Shown piece by piece: positions 53,963 to 62,580 of a stretch of 64,000 nt of DNA (position 1 is its first letter; each line of letters begins with the position of its first letter). The DNA comes from Tolypothrix sp. PCC 7712 (lineage in GTDB: Bacteria > Cyanobacteriota > Cyanobacteriia > Cyanobacteriales > Nostocaceae): contig NZ_CP063785.1 in NCBI RefSeq assembly GCF_025860405.1, positions 4,526,001-4,590,000 of the forward strand. Direction: 5' to 3'. Made by a program: the position numbers and the translations under genes. The notes beneath the pieces were generated by a model. The model did no database searches, was not told the DNA's origin, and was given only the letters and a program-made list of their open reading frames with translations.

Positions 53963-54592
53963 AAAATACCTAAAAAACTCAAGGGTTAAATAAATAACAC
54001 AACTATTAAGTTTAGAAGTTATTAGTTACAGAAGATACTTTCTAGATGATACATGATTGCTGTAATCAGTAATCACCCAAAATTAAATTTCTGCGTAGAG
54101 GTAAACCACAATAGGCGACAAGTATATTTAATTTCTCAGGTACAAGGGTGGGTGAGCGCAGTGAGTACGGCATCATCTAAAACTTTTGGTATTATCAAGC
54201 AAGAAGTTATTAAATTGTTGTAAAAGCTACATTTTCGCGATTGAAGGCGGCTTTGTTAATTGCCAACTATGACTACAGACGTAGAAGTTAAACAATAAGA
54301 ATAAATTTTAGGAAAAATTTAGAATTTTTATCGGCTTTCCTTTTCAGAATGAGCGCCATAGCTGTTGTAGTTCTTTAGATAATCAAGTACTATCTGACGA
54401 AATATCAATAAACCCCACTGGTTAATTCTAGAGGAGGTGATGCTTAAGAGGTTTGAGGTGCTATTTATGGTAATAGCAAATGTAATTCTAGCTATGCAAC
54501 TGTCAAAACCATTGAGAGCATAGGGATTTCACACTTTAACTGAGTAAGACTTCTGATATTGCCATGTCTACTACTATTAGGTAGGTAACATT
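53963..54592. other. Intergenic, no gene seen
   Basis: About 630 bp of AT-rich sequence upstream of the J-domain gene and the small membrane protein. GGAGGTGATGC at 54433-54443 looks like a ribosome binding site followed by ATG or TTG, but no frame longer than about 20 codons follows. Confidence 0.5.
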
Positions 54593-54802
54593 ATGCATAT
54601 TTCTATTTGGCTATTTATTGCCGCTACTTCTTATACTTTAGGTGCTATTATTCAATGGCTGCAACTGAGAAACAAACTCACCGAGATATACGAATATACT
54701 AATTTTCCCATAGTTTGGGCAGCAAATTTAGTTGCTATGTTTGTCTGTTGTATTAAAGCTTTACTTTGGCCTTATATTTTGTTGCTCGATCAAGAAAATT
54801 AG
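54593..54802 (+). CDS. Small membrane protein, hypothetical
   Basis: A 69-residue ORF with two likely transmembrane helices (about residues 4-22 and 44-63) joined by a polar loop with KLTEIYEY. AGGTAGGT lies nine bases before the ATG. I recognise no family. The composition and ribosome site favour a real gene; function unknown. Confidence 0.52.
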   Translation: MHISIWLFIAATSYTLGAIIQWLQLRNKLTEIYEYTNFPIVWAANLVAMFVCCIKALLWPYILLLDQEN

Positions 54803-54998
54803 TACCGCTGTGCGGAAGTCAAACTTTGTACAGTTGATATTTTTTCAGGAATCAAATCGGATTCCTATATATAGCGTTTCGTAGTTTAGTGAAAGTACAA
54901 ATTTATCAGCGTTTATCAGCGTTTATCCTCTATCATCTGCGGTTAATTTTTTATTGCTGTACCTTACCAATATCGGAAGCGCGATATTTAGCTATGCT

Positions 54999-55026
54999 GG
55001 TGCGTTGCGCTGCGCGACAACGCACC
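54999..55026. terminator. Hairpin 3' of the O-methyltransferase gene
   Basis: GGTGCGTTG pairs with CAACGCACC (9 bp). It is a dispersed cyanobacterial hairpin type, located 28 bp past the methyltransferase stop. Confidence 0.5.
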
Positions 55027-55054
55027 CTACGGTAATTTTATTTTTAAATAAACT

Positions 55055-55720
55055 CTAATGTCTTTTGAGAGCTAAAGTTAAACCATCACCAATAGGAACT
55101 AGAGAAATTGTTACCCGTTCGTCGTCGCGTAACTTTTGATTGAAGATGCGAATAGCTTGGGTACTTTCATTTTGAATTTCTGGATTGGCAACTCTGCCTG
55201 ACCATAAAACATTATCGATCGCAATCAATCCCCCCGGACGGATCAATTGTAAAGCGCGCTCGTAATAGCCGTCATAATTGACTTTATCGGCATCAATAAA
55301 AGCAAAATCAAAGGTATGAGCTTGCCCAGTGGCTAACAAATTATCTAAAGTTGCTAAAGCTGGTGCTAATCGCAGGTCAATTTTATCGGCTACTCTGGCT
55401 TCTTGCCAATACAATCGCGCGATTGCAGTATATTCTTCGCTAACATCACAGGCGATAATCTTACCATCAGCCGGCAGCGCCAAGGCTACCGAAAGCGAAC
55501 TATAACCCGTAAAAACGCCAACTTCCAAGGTTTTCTTCGCACCAATTAACTGCACCAGCAATCTCATAAACTGTCCTTGTTCGGGAGAAATTTGCATATT
55601 CCCGCTAGGATGGCTGGCTGTTTCTTGACGCAATCTCTGCAGAATTTCTGGTTCTCTGAGGGAAACTGCTAGCAAATAACTGTAGAGTTGTTCATTCAGT
55701 CCAAGAGTTCGCGTTGACAT
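55055..55720 (-). CDS. Class I SAM-dependent O-methyltransferase (catechol/caffeoyl-CoA type)
   Basis: A 221-residue methyltransferase of the methyltransf_3 family. The SAM-binding motif I is LEVGVFTGYSSLSVALAL (about residues 60-77). The metal-binding acidic residues appear in FAFIDADKVNYDGYYE (about 137-152) and IDNVLWSGRV (about 166-175). These enzymes methylate catechol-like hydroxyls with Mg2+ help; the physiological substrate in cyanobacteria is unknown, although related enzymes act in mycosporine or phenolic pathways. Length and motifs are complete. Divergent from the lipoprotein gene, 68 bp apart. Confidence 0.93.
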   Translation of the reverse strand: MSTRTLGLNEQLYSYLLAVSLREPEILQRLRQETASHPSGNMQISPEQGQFMRLLVQLIGAKKTLEVGVFTGYSSLSVALALPADGKIIACDVSEEYTAIARLYWQEARVADKIDLRLAPALATLDNLLATGQAHTFDFAFIDADKVNYDGYYERALQLIRPGGLIAIDNVLWSGRVANPEIQNESTQAIRIFNQKLRDDERVTISLVPIGDGLTLALKRH

Positions 55721-55788
55721 AGTAGATTAGAGAATTTGGCTCATCAACCGCTATACTATCGCTGGAGAGTGATCTGTAAAAAATAACT

Positions 55789-56193
55789 ATGTTGCGGTTA
55801 GTGTTGACAGCTTTACTAGTGCTATTGACAGCCTGTGGTACGATTGGGCTGCTACCCACTAATCAGTTAGTGCAAAAAGCGATCGCACTTCAGCTAGAAC
55901 AAACGCAACAACAACTTAGCCAAAAGCTGGATTTAGACTTAAAAGGCTTTGATATTGAAAAGCTAGCAATTAGCGAACAAAAACCCCTGACTATCGAAAA
56001 TTTACCTGCTTTCCGGGTACGGGGAACCTACGACTTAATTATCAAATTACCTAAGAGACGCTTGACGCAACTGCAACAACCTTTTGAAGTTTATCTGCAA
56101 ATTCAACGAGAAGGTAAAACTTGGCGATTGCTTTTACCAGAAAGGGTAAATAAAGATACTCAACCTATTTGGCATAGCTATCTCATCTTGTAG
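55789..56193 (+). CDS. Putative lipoprotein, hypothetical
   Basis: A 134-residue protein with a short signal peptide ending in a lipobox, LLTAC (cysteine near residue 16), so it is probably lipid-anchored on the periplasmic or lumenal face. The mature part is mixed alpha/beta (QLVQKAIALQLEQTQQQLSQ helix, then several strands such as RVRGTYDLIIKLP). Uncharacterised cyanobacterial proteins with this layout are common. It is followed by the membrane protein gene in the same direction (97 bp), possibly an operon. Confidence 0.72.
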   Translation: MLRLVLTALLVLLTACGTIGLLPTNQLVQKAIALQLEQTQQQLSQKLDLDLKGFDIEKLAISEQKPLTIENLPAFRVRGTYDLIIKLPKRRLTQLQQPFEVYLQIQREGKTWRLLLPERVNKDTQPIWHSYLIL

Positions 56194-56290
56194 CTAATTG
56201 TGCAATTCTAAAAACTATCATAGGGATTACCGTAAAACTGCCCAAGCCTAGCCATGATTGAGGTAACAATTTCACTATAGGCAGGGCAAT

Positions 56291-57064
56291 ATGTATATTA
56301 ATTTTTTTGTGAGTTCTATTGTTGGAATTTTAGTGATCGTACTGGGGACTTTTGGTATCCTGCAATGGTTGCACATCCCGGCTGGTAGCTTTCTCGATTG
56401 GGCTATTGGTGGCGCAAGCTTTTGGTGGCTATTGGTAATTGTTACCGTACCCTGGAATGTACATTTTCAAGCGAAAGAAGTGTTAGCAGAAGGCGCACAG
56501 TCCAAAGAAAAGGGAATTCCTGTAGATGAGAAACAATTAAAGTATGTCAAACTTTTAGCCAAGCGATCGCTGTGGTTGGCGATCGCTTTACATATCATTT
56601 CCACCATTGGACTTTATACCCTCGCCGCCACAGGTATTAGTGCTGTAGGATACATCAGTTCCGGTGCAGCTTTGTTACTAACTGTTCTCCGTCCAGCAAT
56701 CCGCGCCTACGAATATTTATACACAAGATTGCGGATGATTCGTCAAGAATGGCAATATCCCCGTGAAGATATTGTGGAACTGCGCGATCGCTTTTCGATA
56801 TTGGAAGAAAAAGTCAAATCCTTAGAAGAACAGCTGAATTCAGAAAACTCTTATTCAATTCCCGCAACTCAACAACGGTTTAGTGAAGAAACCCGCCGCG
56901 ACTTAGCCAGAATCGCCGCCAATCTAGAAGAACTGCGCGCCACCAACCAAACCGAACACGAACGATTATCGAGAGAAGCCAGAAATGCGATCGCGCAACT
57001 TTCCACAGACGGACAATTTCTCGATCATGTGCGCGAAATTATCCGCTTTTTCAAAACAGCATAA
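56291..57064 (+). CDS. Membrane protein with cytoplasmic coiled coil, hypothetical
   Basis: A 257-residue protein with about four transmembrane helices (near residues 5-25, 38-56, 95-113 and 119-137) and a C-terminal 100 residues of charged coiled coil (ELRDRFSILEEKVKSLEEQL and a second helix to about 235). No enzymatic motif. The shape suggests a scaffold or sensor whose coiled coil lies in the cytoplasm. HIP1 sites within the gene indicate a long-term resident. No family that I recognise. Confidence 0.8.
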   Translation: MYINFFVSSIVGILVIVLGTFGILQWLHIPAGSFLDWAIGGASFWWLLVIVTVPWNVHFQAKEVLAEGAQSKEKGIPVDEKQLKYVKLLAKRSLWLAIALHIISTIGLYTLAATGISAVGYISSGAALLLTVLRPAIRAYEYLYTRLRMIRQEWQYPREDIVELRDRFSILEEKVKSLEEQLNSENSYSIPATQQRFSEETRRDLARIAANLEELRATNQTEHERLSREARNAIAQLSTDGQFLDHVREIIRFFKTA

Positions 57065-57072
57065 TGAGTGCT

Positions 57073-57098
57073 GATACCAAATCAAATAATGTTTGCGA
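57073..57098 (+). repeat. Fragment of MITE outer end
   Basis: TACCAAATCAAATAATGTTT followed by GCGAAA matches the outer left end of the 7443 element. A GGTGCGTTA...TAACGCACC hairpin (57116-57141) follows instead of the MITE interior. Confidence 0.55.
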
Positions 57099-57242
57099 AA
57101 ACCTTAAATTGTAGGGTGCGTTACGCTATCGCTAACGCACCGAGAAAGATGGTGCGTTACTTGCTACAACGCTCTTAACCCGTGCAACGCAGTGGCTTCC
57201 CTACTTAATATTTACTGCTATATCAGCTGTTATTATTGGAAA

Positions 57243-57830
57243 TCAAGTAAATTGACGAGGAAAAACAGCAGCTAAATCTAGCGTTGGAGATAAAGGCAAA
57301 GGTAATTCTACTGATTGATTCGCTAAAAATATCCGTTTGAAGCGATAGCCAAAATTACCTTGAGAATCTTGATAAGGTTCGCTGTAGGCTTCTAATTGCT
57401 TAACAACTAAATTAAATATCCAGTAATGAGGAATTTCAGCCTCAGCATATAAAGGCATTTTGACATTACGATCGTAATCTAAAGATGAATCCGCAATTTC
57501 AATAACTAAAAATATATCTGGCGGCGTAGGGTGTGCAGATAAATAGTTATCTGCTGTCGAACGAACTATAGCAAAATCAGGTTCTGGTTCACTACCTGAT
57601 GGTAAATTTATAGGGTCTTGACACTGTAACTCAGCTTTCCCTGCGACTAGTTGACCTAGTTCTCGAATTAGATTTCTGCAACAGGTTGTGTGTGCTGTTC
57701 CTTTAGCTATCATCTGCACTAGTTCGCCGCGAATGAGTTCGACACGTTCGTCTTCGTGGAAAAAACCTAATTTAATTAAACGATGGTATTCGTTCACTGT
57801 AAAGCGTCGCGTTGTTATCTGACTCAGCAT
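57243..57830 (-). CDS. Uma2-family PD-(D/E)XK nuclease-like protein (DUF820)
   Basis: A 195-residue Uma2 protein with the usual N-terminal FTVNEYHRLIKLGFFHEDERVELIRGELV and core motifs EPDFAIVR and LVIEIADSSLDYDRNVKMPLYA, which supply the D, ExD and K positions of the PD-(D/E)XK active site. All are intact, unlike in the more divergent Uma2 protein at 22.9 kb. Function and substrate in cyanobacteria are unknown despite dozens of paralogues per genome. Confidence 0.92.
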   Translation of the reverse strand: MLSQITTRRFTVNEYHRLIKLGFFHEDERVELIRGELVQMIAKGTAHTTCCRNLIRELGQLVAGKAELQCQDPINLPSGSEPEPDFAIVRSTADNYLSAHPTPPDIFLVIEIADSSLDYDRNVKMPLYAEAEIPHYWIFNLVVKQLEAYSEPYQDSQGNFGYRFKRIFLANQSVELPLPLSPTLDLAAVFPRQFT

Positions 57831-57920
57831 TTGAATTACAGTTGATGTTTTACGTCTTTTCTATTTTTACAAATTTATTACTTTGGTGCGATCGCCATTA
57901 GTAATTTCAATCCGGCTAAT

Positions 57921-59261
57921 TCAAATACCATATAACCGTTTGACCATAGCTGTAATTTTCGCACCATAATCTAAATCTGCTGACCAGCGCCCGGATAATT
58001 GATCAATTAAGGGTGCAATTCCCCGTGTCACAAACCGAAATCTGGGGTCTACAACTTCATTTACTAAAGGTTCTAAACTAGCATAAGCTTTTAAATGTTG
58101 GATATGTGCCCTCACACCAATTCTGGCACTTTCAAAAGATGCTGCTTGTGTAGCGCCGCCAATTGTCCCTAAACCAGCAAAGTTATTTTGCTCGGGTTTA
58201 ATATCACCACCAAAGCGTAAAAATCCAGTTTCTACACACATTTGGCAAAAGGCTATATCGTAATTAACTCCTTCTACGCTGGCTTCTTCTCGGTAGAGTT
58301 TTGGTATATCAGGAAATCTTACTAAAGCATTCTCATTATTATTTCTCAAGAATACTTGTAACTGCACTTCTGAAGTGTTGCCATTCGAGACTATTCTATC
58401 TAACTGTCCGGGGCAAACTACCAAAATAGAACGCAATTGTACAGTTTTTGTTGCCGCATCCCAACCCACAGAAACATTAAAGTCTCGCAGTTCAATTGCT
58501 TTAACATACACTACTTTATGATAGGTAATACGGCGAACTTCGGGAACTTTTGATAAATCAACTCGCAAGCGGTCTGCTAAATCAATGGGGATGTAAGCAT
58601 TACCATTAACAAGTATGCCTTTTTCGGCGTAATTTTGCCCATTAACACTAATATTAATCGGAGGATAAGTTACCTCTGGTGTATTACCTTGGCTGGGGTC
58701 AACTACACGACTCCAGGATGCCAAGCCATCGGCAATCCCTAAAGCAAAATCACGGCGACGGGTTTGCAATAAAGACCTATCTTCTGGACTGCTGAGAAAT
58801 CCTACTTGCATCAACAAAGCCGCGATCGCAGTTTGTCGGCAAAATGCTAACTTACCTAATCCACTATCAGTATCAGGTCTAACTCCGCGATTTGGTAATT
58901 GGGGTACACGGCGTACAAGTCCTACTAAAAGCAGTTCCGCATTGCTTTTACGCTGATCGTTACTCGCAATATAGAAGACGCTAGCCCCGCGCACATTTGG
59001 GCTAGTAGCTGCATCAGCGTGAATTTCTAACGCCACATCGGTGGAACGTCCACGAGCATTAATCCAGGCGATTGTATCCGCTGCACTCAAATCATCGGGA
59101 ACAGACAAAACTTCAAAACTCCGCGCCCGCAGTTCTGTTACAATCAAATCCCGCAACAGAATCATTTCTCTAGCTTCTGTTGTCCCGCCTGCGATCGTCC
59201 CTGGATCGATTCCGCCAGCTTCTTTACCACCGTGAGCAGCAGAAATAAAAATACGCCCCAT
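57921..59261 (-). CDS. Cell-wall hydrolase: amidase_3 + stalk-like + glucosaminidase domains
   Basis: A 446-residue protein. The N-terminal N-acetylmuramoyl-L-alanine amidase domain (about 1-185) has zinc ligands H10 (AAHGG), a Glu near residue 29 and H81 (EIHAD). The position of the catalytic Glu (usually EVGFL) is Q152 in LLMQVGFLSS, so activity is doubtful. A copper-amine-oxidase-N-like beta domain (about 200-285) and a glucosaminidase-type domain (about 305-446; QMCVETGFLRFGG, NNFAGLGTIGG) follow. No signal peptide is seen, although the product should act on peptidoglycan. Similar three-domain proteins occur widely in cyanobacteria. Confidence 0.87.
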   Translation of the reverse strand: MGRIFISAAHGGKEAGGIDPGTIAGGTTEAREMILLRDLIVTELRARSFEVLSVPDDLSAADTIAWINARGRSTDVALEIHADAATSPNVRGASVFYIASNDQRKSNAELLLVGLVRRVPQLPNRGVRPDTDSGLGKLAFCRQTAIAALLMQVGFLSSPEDRSLLQTRRRDFALGIADGLASWSRVVDPSQGNTPEVTYPPINISVNGQNYAEKGILVNGNAYIPIDLADRLRVDLSKVPEVRRITYHKVVYVKAIELRDFNVSVGWDAATKTVQLRSILVVCPGQLDRIVSNGNTSEVQLQVFLRNNNENALVRFPDIPKLYREEASVEGVNYDIAFCQMCVETGFLRFGGDIKPEQNNFAGLGTIGGATQAASFESARIGVRAHIQHLKAYASLEPLVNEVVDPRFRFVTRGIAPLIDQLSGRWSADLDYGAKITAMVKRLYGI

Positions 59262-59387
59262 CTTCAGTATTTCCTCTTATAAGACTCAGCCTCAGCCATA
59301 CTATCTATATTTCTTGGTTGAGCAACAACAATATAATATCCATCAGGAGTACTTAATCATTTGTCCTTTGTCTTTTCTCCCAAGTTG

Positions 59388-59575
59388 GTTGGGGATTGGG
59401 GATTGGGGACTGGTGATTGGGGAGATGAGGGAGATGAGGGAGATGAGGGAGCAGAGGGAGCAGAGGAAGCAGGGGTGCAGGGGAGAATAGCCATTACTCA
59501 TTACTCATTACTCATTACCCATTACCCATTACCAATTACCCATTACCTAACGACAAATGACAAAGGACAAATAAC
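59388..59575. repeat. Composite heptamer repeat cluster upstream of dnaG
   Basis: GGGGATT units, GGGAGAT/GAGGGAGATGAGG units, a GCAGAGGGAGCAGAGG block, ATTACTC/ATTACCC units, and finally GACAAATGACAAAGGACAAA just before the dnaG start. This is the fullest version of the modular cluster in the window. Confidence 0.9.
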
Positions 59576-59580
59576 AAACT

Positions 59581-61497
59581 ATGCAAATCCCCCGCTTGCA
59601 CCCGGATACAATTGAAGAAGTTAAACAACGTGCTGATATTGTAGATGTCGTCTCTGAGTATGTAGTTTTACGCAAGCGCGGTAAAGATTTTGTGGGATTA
59701 TGCCCGTTCCACGATGAGAAAACCCCTAGCTTTACTGTTAGTCAGACTAAGCAAATGTATTATTGCTTCGGCTGTCAAGCGGCGGGAAATGCGATTAAGT
59801 TTGTGATGGACGTGGGTAAGCGTTCCTTTGTGGAAGTGGTACTAGATTTTGCACGGCGTTATCAAGTACCTGTACAAACCTTAGAACCTGAGCAAAGACA
59901 AGAATTGCAGCGTCAGCTGTCTTTGCGTGAGCAATTATATGAAGTTCTCGCTTCTACAGCACAGTTTTATCAACACGCTCTCAGACAATCTGCGGGGCAA
60001 AAAGCTCTACAGTATCTCAAAAGCGATCGCATTCTCAAAGAAGAAACAATACAGCAATTTGGTTTAGGTTATGCTCCCGCAGGTTGGGAAACTGTTTACC
60101 GTTATTTGGTAGATAGTAAACATTACCCAGTACAACTAGTAGAAAAAGCGGGATTGATTAAACCCCGTAAGGAAGGGGGCGGTTATTATGATGTGTTTCG
60201 CGATCGCCTGATGATTCCCATTCGGGATATTCAAGGGCGGGTAATTGGCTTTGGTGGGCGAACCCTCACCGATGAACAGCCAAAATATCTCAATTCCCCG
60301 GAAACTGAGCTTTTTAGTAAAGGTAAGACTCTCTTCGCCCTCGATCAAGCTAAATCTGGGATTTCCCAATTCGATCAAGCTGTGGTGGTAGAAGGATATT
60401 TTGATGCGATCGCTCTCCACGCCGCAGGAATTAATAATGTTGTCGCTTCCTTGGGTACTGCCTTAAGTTTAGATCAAGTCCGCTTGGTATTACGCTATAC
60501 CGACTCAAAACAATTAGTTCTTAACTTTGATGCGGATAATGCAGGTACTAACGCCGCATCTAGAGCGATTGGCGAAATTGCCGAACTCGCTTATATGGGC
60601 GAAGTGCAACTGAAAATTCTTAACATCCCCGATGGTAAGGATGCTGATGAATACTTACATAGTCATACCTCAGAAGACTATCGCCAACTTTTAATTAATG
60701 CTCCCCTGTGGCTCAATTGGCAGATTGACCAAATCCTTAAAGACCGCGATTTAAAACAGCCTACAGATTTTCAGCAAGTCACTCAAAATATAGTAAAATT
60801 ACTGATAAATATAGTCAATAAAGATACGCAAAATTATTATATTTCCTATTGTGCAGAAATCCTCAGCTTGGGAGATAGCAGACTAATTCCCCTAAGAGTC
60901 GAAAATCTGCTGACTCAAATTTCTCCCGCTAACAACACTTCTCAACCCATACAAATTAAAAAAAAATGGGAGAACAATAAAGCCTCTCAAGCTGCAGTTA
61001 CTAATAGTGAACGTGGTTTGCTAGAACGTGCAGAAGGCTTATTATTGCGGATTTACTTACATTGTCCCGAACAGCGCGAAGCGATTTTAAATGCATTAGA
61101 AGAGAGAGATTTACAATTTAGCCTTTCTCACCACCGCTTTTTGTGGCAAAAAATTATCGAGTTAACCATAGAGCAAATAGACTTAATCTCCAATCTCCAA
61201 GATAGATACCTAGAATTAGCTGAAGATTTGAATTTAGTATCTCATTTGTTTCATTTAAATGAGAAAAGCAAGAAAGATATCATGCGGACTCCGCAAGTTG
61301 TTCAAGCTGCGATCGCTTGTATGGAAAGGGTAATGCGAGAAAAGCGCTATCGTCACTTTTTGGAACTATGGCAAGAAACCGATCCAGAAGCAGAACCAGA
61401 AAGATGGCAATCATATTATCAAGCTTTTTATACTGAAAAACTGCAACTTCAGGAACTAGACCGTCAACGCCAATTTTCCATTACAGACTTGGTTTAG
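59581..61497 (+). CDS. dnaG: DNA primase DnaG
   Basis: A 638-residue primase that makes RNA primers for replication. The N-terminal zinc site is C41, H44, C62, C65 (CPFHDEKTPS...YCFGC). The RNA-polymerase/TOPRIM core has VVVEGYFDAIALHAAG (Glu) and LNFDADNAG (DxD) near residues 265-330. The C-terminal region for DnaB contact is present (about 430-638) but divergent from E. coli. No Shine-Dalgarno; the ATG directly follows a GACAAAT repeat run. A 16-bp palindrome follows the stop. Confidence 0.97.
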   Translation: MQIPRLHPDTIEEVKQRADIVDVVSEYVVLRKRGKDFVGLCPFHDEKTPSFTVSQTKQMYYCFGCQAAGNAIKFVMDVGKRSFVEVVLDFARRYQVPVQTLEPEQRQELQRQLSLREQLYEVLASTAQFYQHALRQSAGQKALQYLKSDRILKEETIQQFGLGYAPAGWETVYRYLVDSKHYPVQLVEKAGLIKPRKEGGGYYDVFRDRLMIPIRDIQGRVIGFGGRTLTDEQPKYLNSPETELFSKGKTLFALDQAKSGISQFDQAVVVEGYFDAIALHAAGINNVVASLGTALSLDQVRLVLRYTDSKQLVLNFDADNAGTNAASRAIGEIAELAYMGEVQLKILNIPDGKDADEYLHSHTSEDYRQLLINAPLWLNWQIDQILKDRDLKQPTDFQQVTQNIVKLLINIVNKDTQNYYISYCAEILSLGDSRLIPLRVENLLTQISPANNTSQPIQIKKKWENNKASQAAVTNSERGLLERAEGLLLRIYLHCPEQREAILNALEERDLQFSLSHHRFLWQKIIELTIEQIDLISNLQDRYLELAEDLNLVSHLFHLNEKSKKDIMRTPQVVQAAIACMERVMREKRYRHFLELWQETDPEAEPERWQSYYQAFYTEKLQLQELDRQRQFSITDLV

Positions 61498-61513
61498 ATA
61501 AACGTTGTTGCTC

Positions 61514-61546
61514 AGATCCCCGACTTTTTGAAAAAGTCGGGGATCT
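61514..61546. terminator. 16-bp palindrome after dnaG
   Basis: AGATCCCCGACTTTTT and its perfect complement, with one central base, lie 17 bp past the stop. This hairpin type recurs in cyanobacterial genomes and could terminate transcription on either strand. Confidence 0.7.
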
Positions 61547-61560
61547 AAATCTTGTGATTT

Positions 61561-62040
61561 TATCAAATTTTGCAAAAACTCCTAAAAACAACAACACCCA
61601 AGCTGCGACTTGCTTAGTGATTTCCTCTCGTTTATCTTTGCACACGGGGCTACAATTACTAATTACATACTCGCTATGTAATTAACCTTTTGTATGATCC
61701 CCCTCTTTACCACATTGAGGAAATATTAGCTTTCGAGTTGGGTGTTGTTGTTAGTTGGCGATACTGACTATCTAACAGCTTTTTTACCTCTTAACTAACT
61801 GGACTTTGTCAACTTGGCTGTTGTATTCGCCGAATGAAGCTTTATTTGCTTCATATTTTTAAAATAGCACGCTTCATTCTGATAGATTCAGTATGAAACT
61901 AAACTTTACTTTTAAAAATATTTTGATTTATAAATGGCAACAATTCTTTTTAATAAATACGCCAGACTCTAACTGATTGAGGTGCAGATAATTTTAAGGG
62001 CATAACAATGTTATGCCCCTACCTGAACTAACCGAATTCT
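61561..62040. repeat. 480-bp tandem repeat, unit 1
   Basis: Unit 1 of two adjacent diverged copies with a period of exactly 480 bp at their best-conserved start (TAAAAACAACAACACCCA at 61583 and 62063). The first 360 bp are well conserved, the rest weakly. No coding frame is conserved between the copies. Confidence 0.85.
61587..61752. ncRNA. Candidate structured RNA, copy 1
   Basis: Nested complementary arms: 15 bp AACAACAACACCCAA (61587-61601) with 61738-61752; 8 bp ATTTCCTC (61620-61627) with 61717-61724; GGGG and TACAA with TTGTA and CCCC; and a 9-bp terminal hairpin AATTACATA / TATGTAATT with loop CTCGC. The strand is not settled. No family is recognised. Confidence 0.45.
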
Positions 62041-62520
62041 ATAAAATTTTGGCAAAAACCTCTAAAAACAACAACACCCAAGCTGCGACCTGCTTAGTGA
62101 TTTCCTCTGACTTTGGCTTTGCAGATGGGGCTACAAAAATTATCTACATACTCGCGATGTAATAATAATTTACTTGTATTATCCCCCTCTTTACTATATT
62201 GAGGAAATATTAGCTTTCGAGTTGGGTGTTGTTGTTAGCTGACGAGACAGACGAATTAACAGCTTTTTTACCTCTTAACTAACTTGTACTTTGTCAACTT
62301 GGCTGTTGTATCTGCCAGGGAAGCTTGATTAGCTTCATGTATTTAAAATAGCACGCTTAATTTCTGATAGATTCTACTGAAAATAAACTTTACCTACTTA
62401 GACGTTTTCACTCATCAATTGCAACGTTTTCTTAAAGATAGACAATCAAATATATAGCTAACCTAAATTATTGCTGAAAAATAAATTGCCTGACTCTACA
62501 TTTAGAGAATTCACCAAATA
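62041..62520. repeat. 480-bp tandem repeat, unit 2
   Basis: Unit 2, directly after unit 1. Conserved blocks include TTGAGGAAATATTAGCTTTC, CTTTTTTACCTCTTAACTAA, TTTGTCAACTTGGCTGTTG and a GAAGCT...GCTTC hairpin. The last 120 bp keep only traces such as GACTCTA. Confidence 0.8.
62067..62236. ncRNA. Candidate structured RNA, copy 2
   Basis: Keeps the same 15-bp outer arms (62067-62081 with 62222-62236), the 8-bp arms (62100-62107 with 62201-62208), the GGGG/CCCC plus TACAA/TTGTA pair, and a shorter TACAT/ATGTA terminal hairpin around the same CTCGC loop. The sequences between the arms have diverged more than the arms. Confidence 0.45.
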
Positions 62521-62580
62521 AAACCTCTGTTATCTATAAAAGGCGATCGCAGTTTTTACAGAGAATTCAGGAAAATATGC

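Noticed and set aside
54433..54443. Ribosome-binding-site-like GGAGGTGATGC in the 54 kb spacer as a gene start
   Set aside because: The frames that follow close within about 20 codons and show no recognisable peptide.
61561..62520. Two independent MITE insertions rather than a tandem duplication
   Set aside because: The copies are directly adjacent with a fixed 480-bp period and traces of similarity continue through the inter-core sequence, which fits tandem duplication better.
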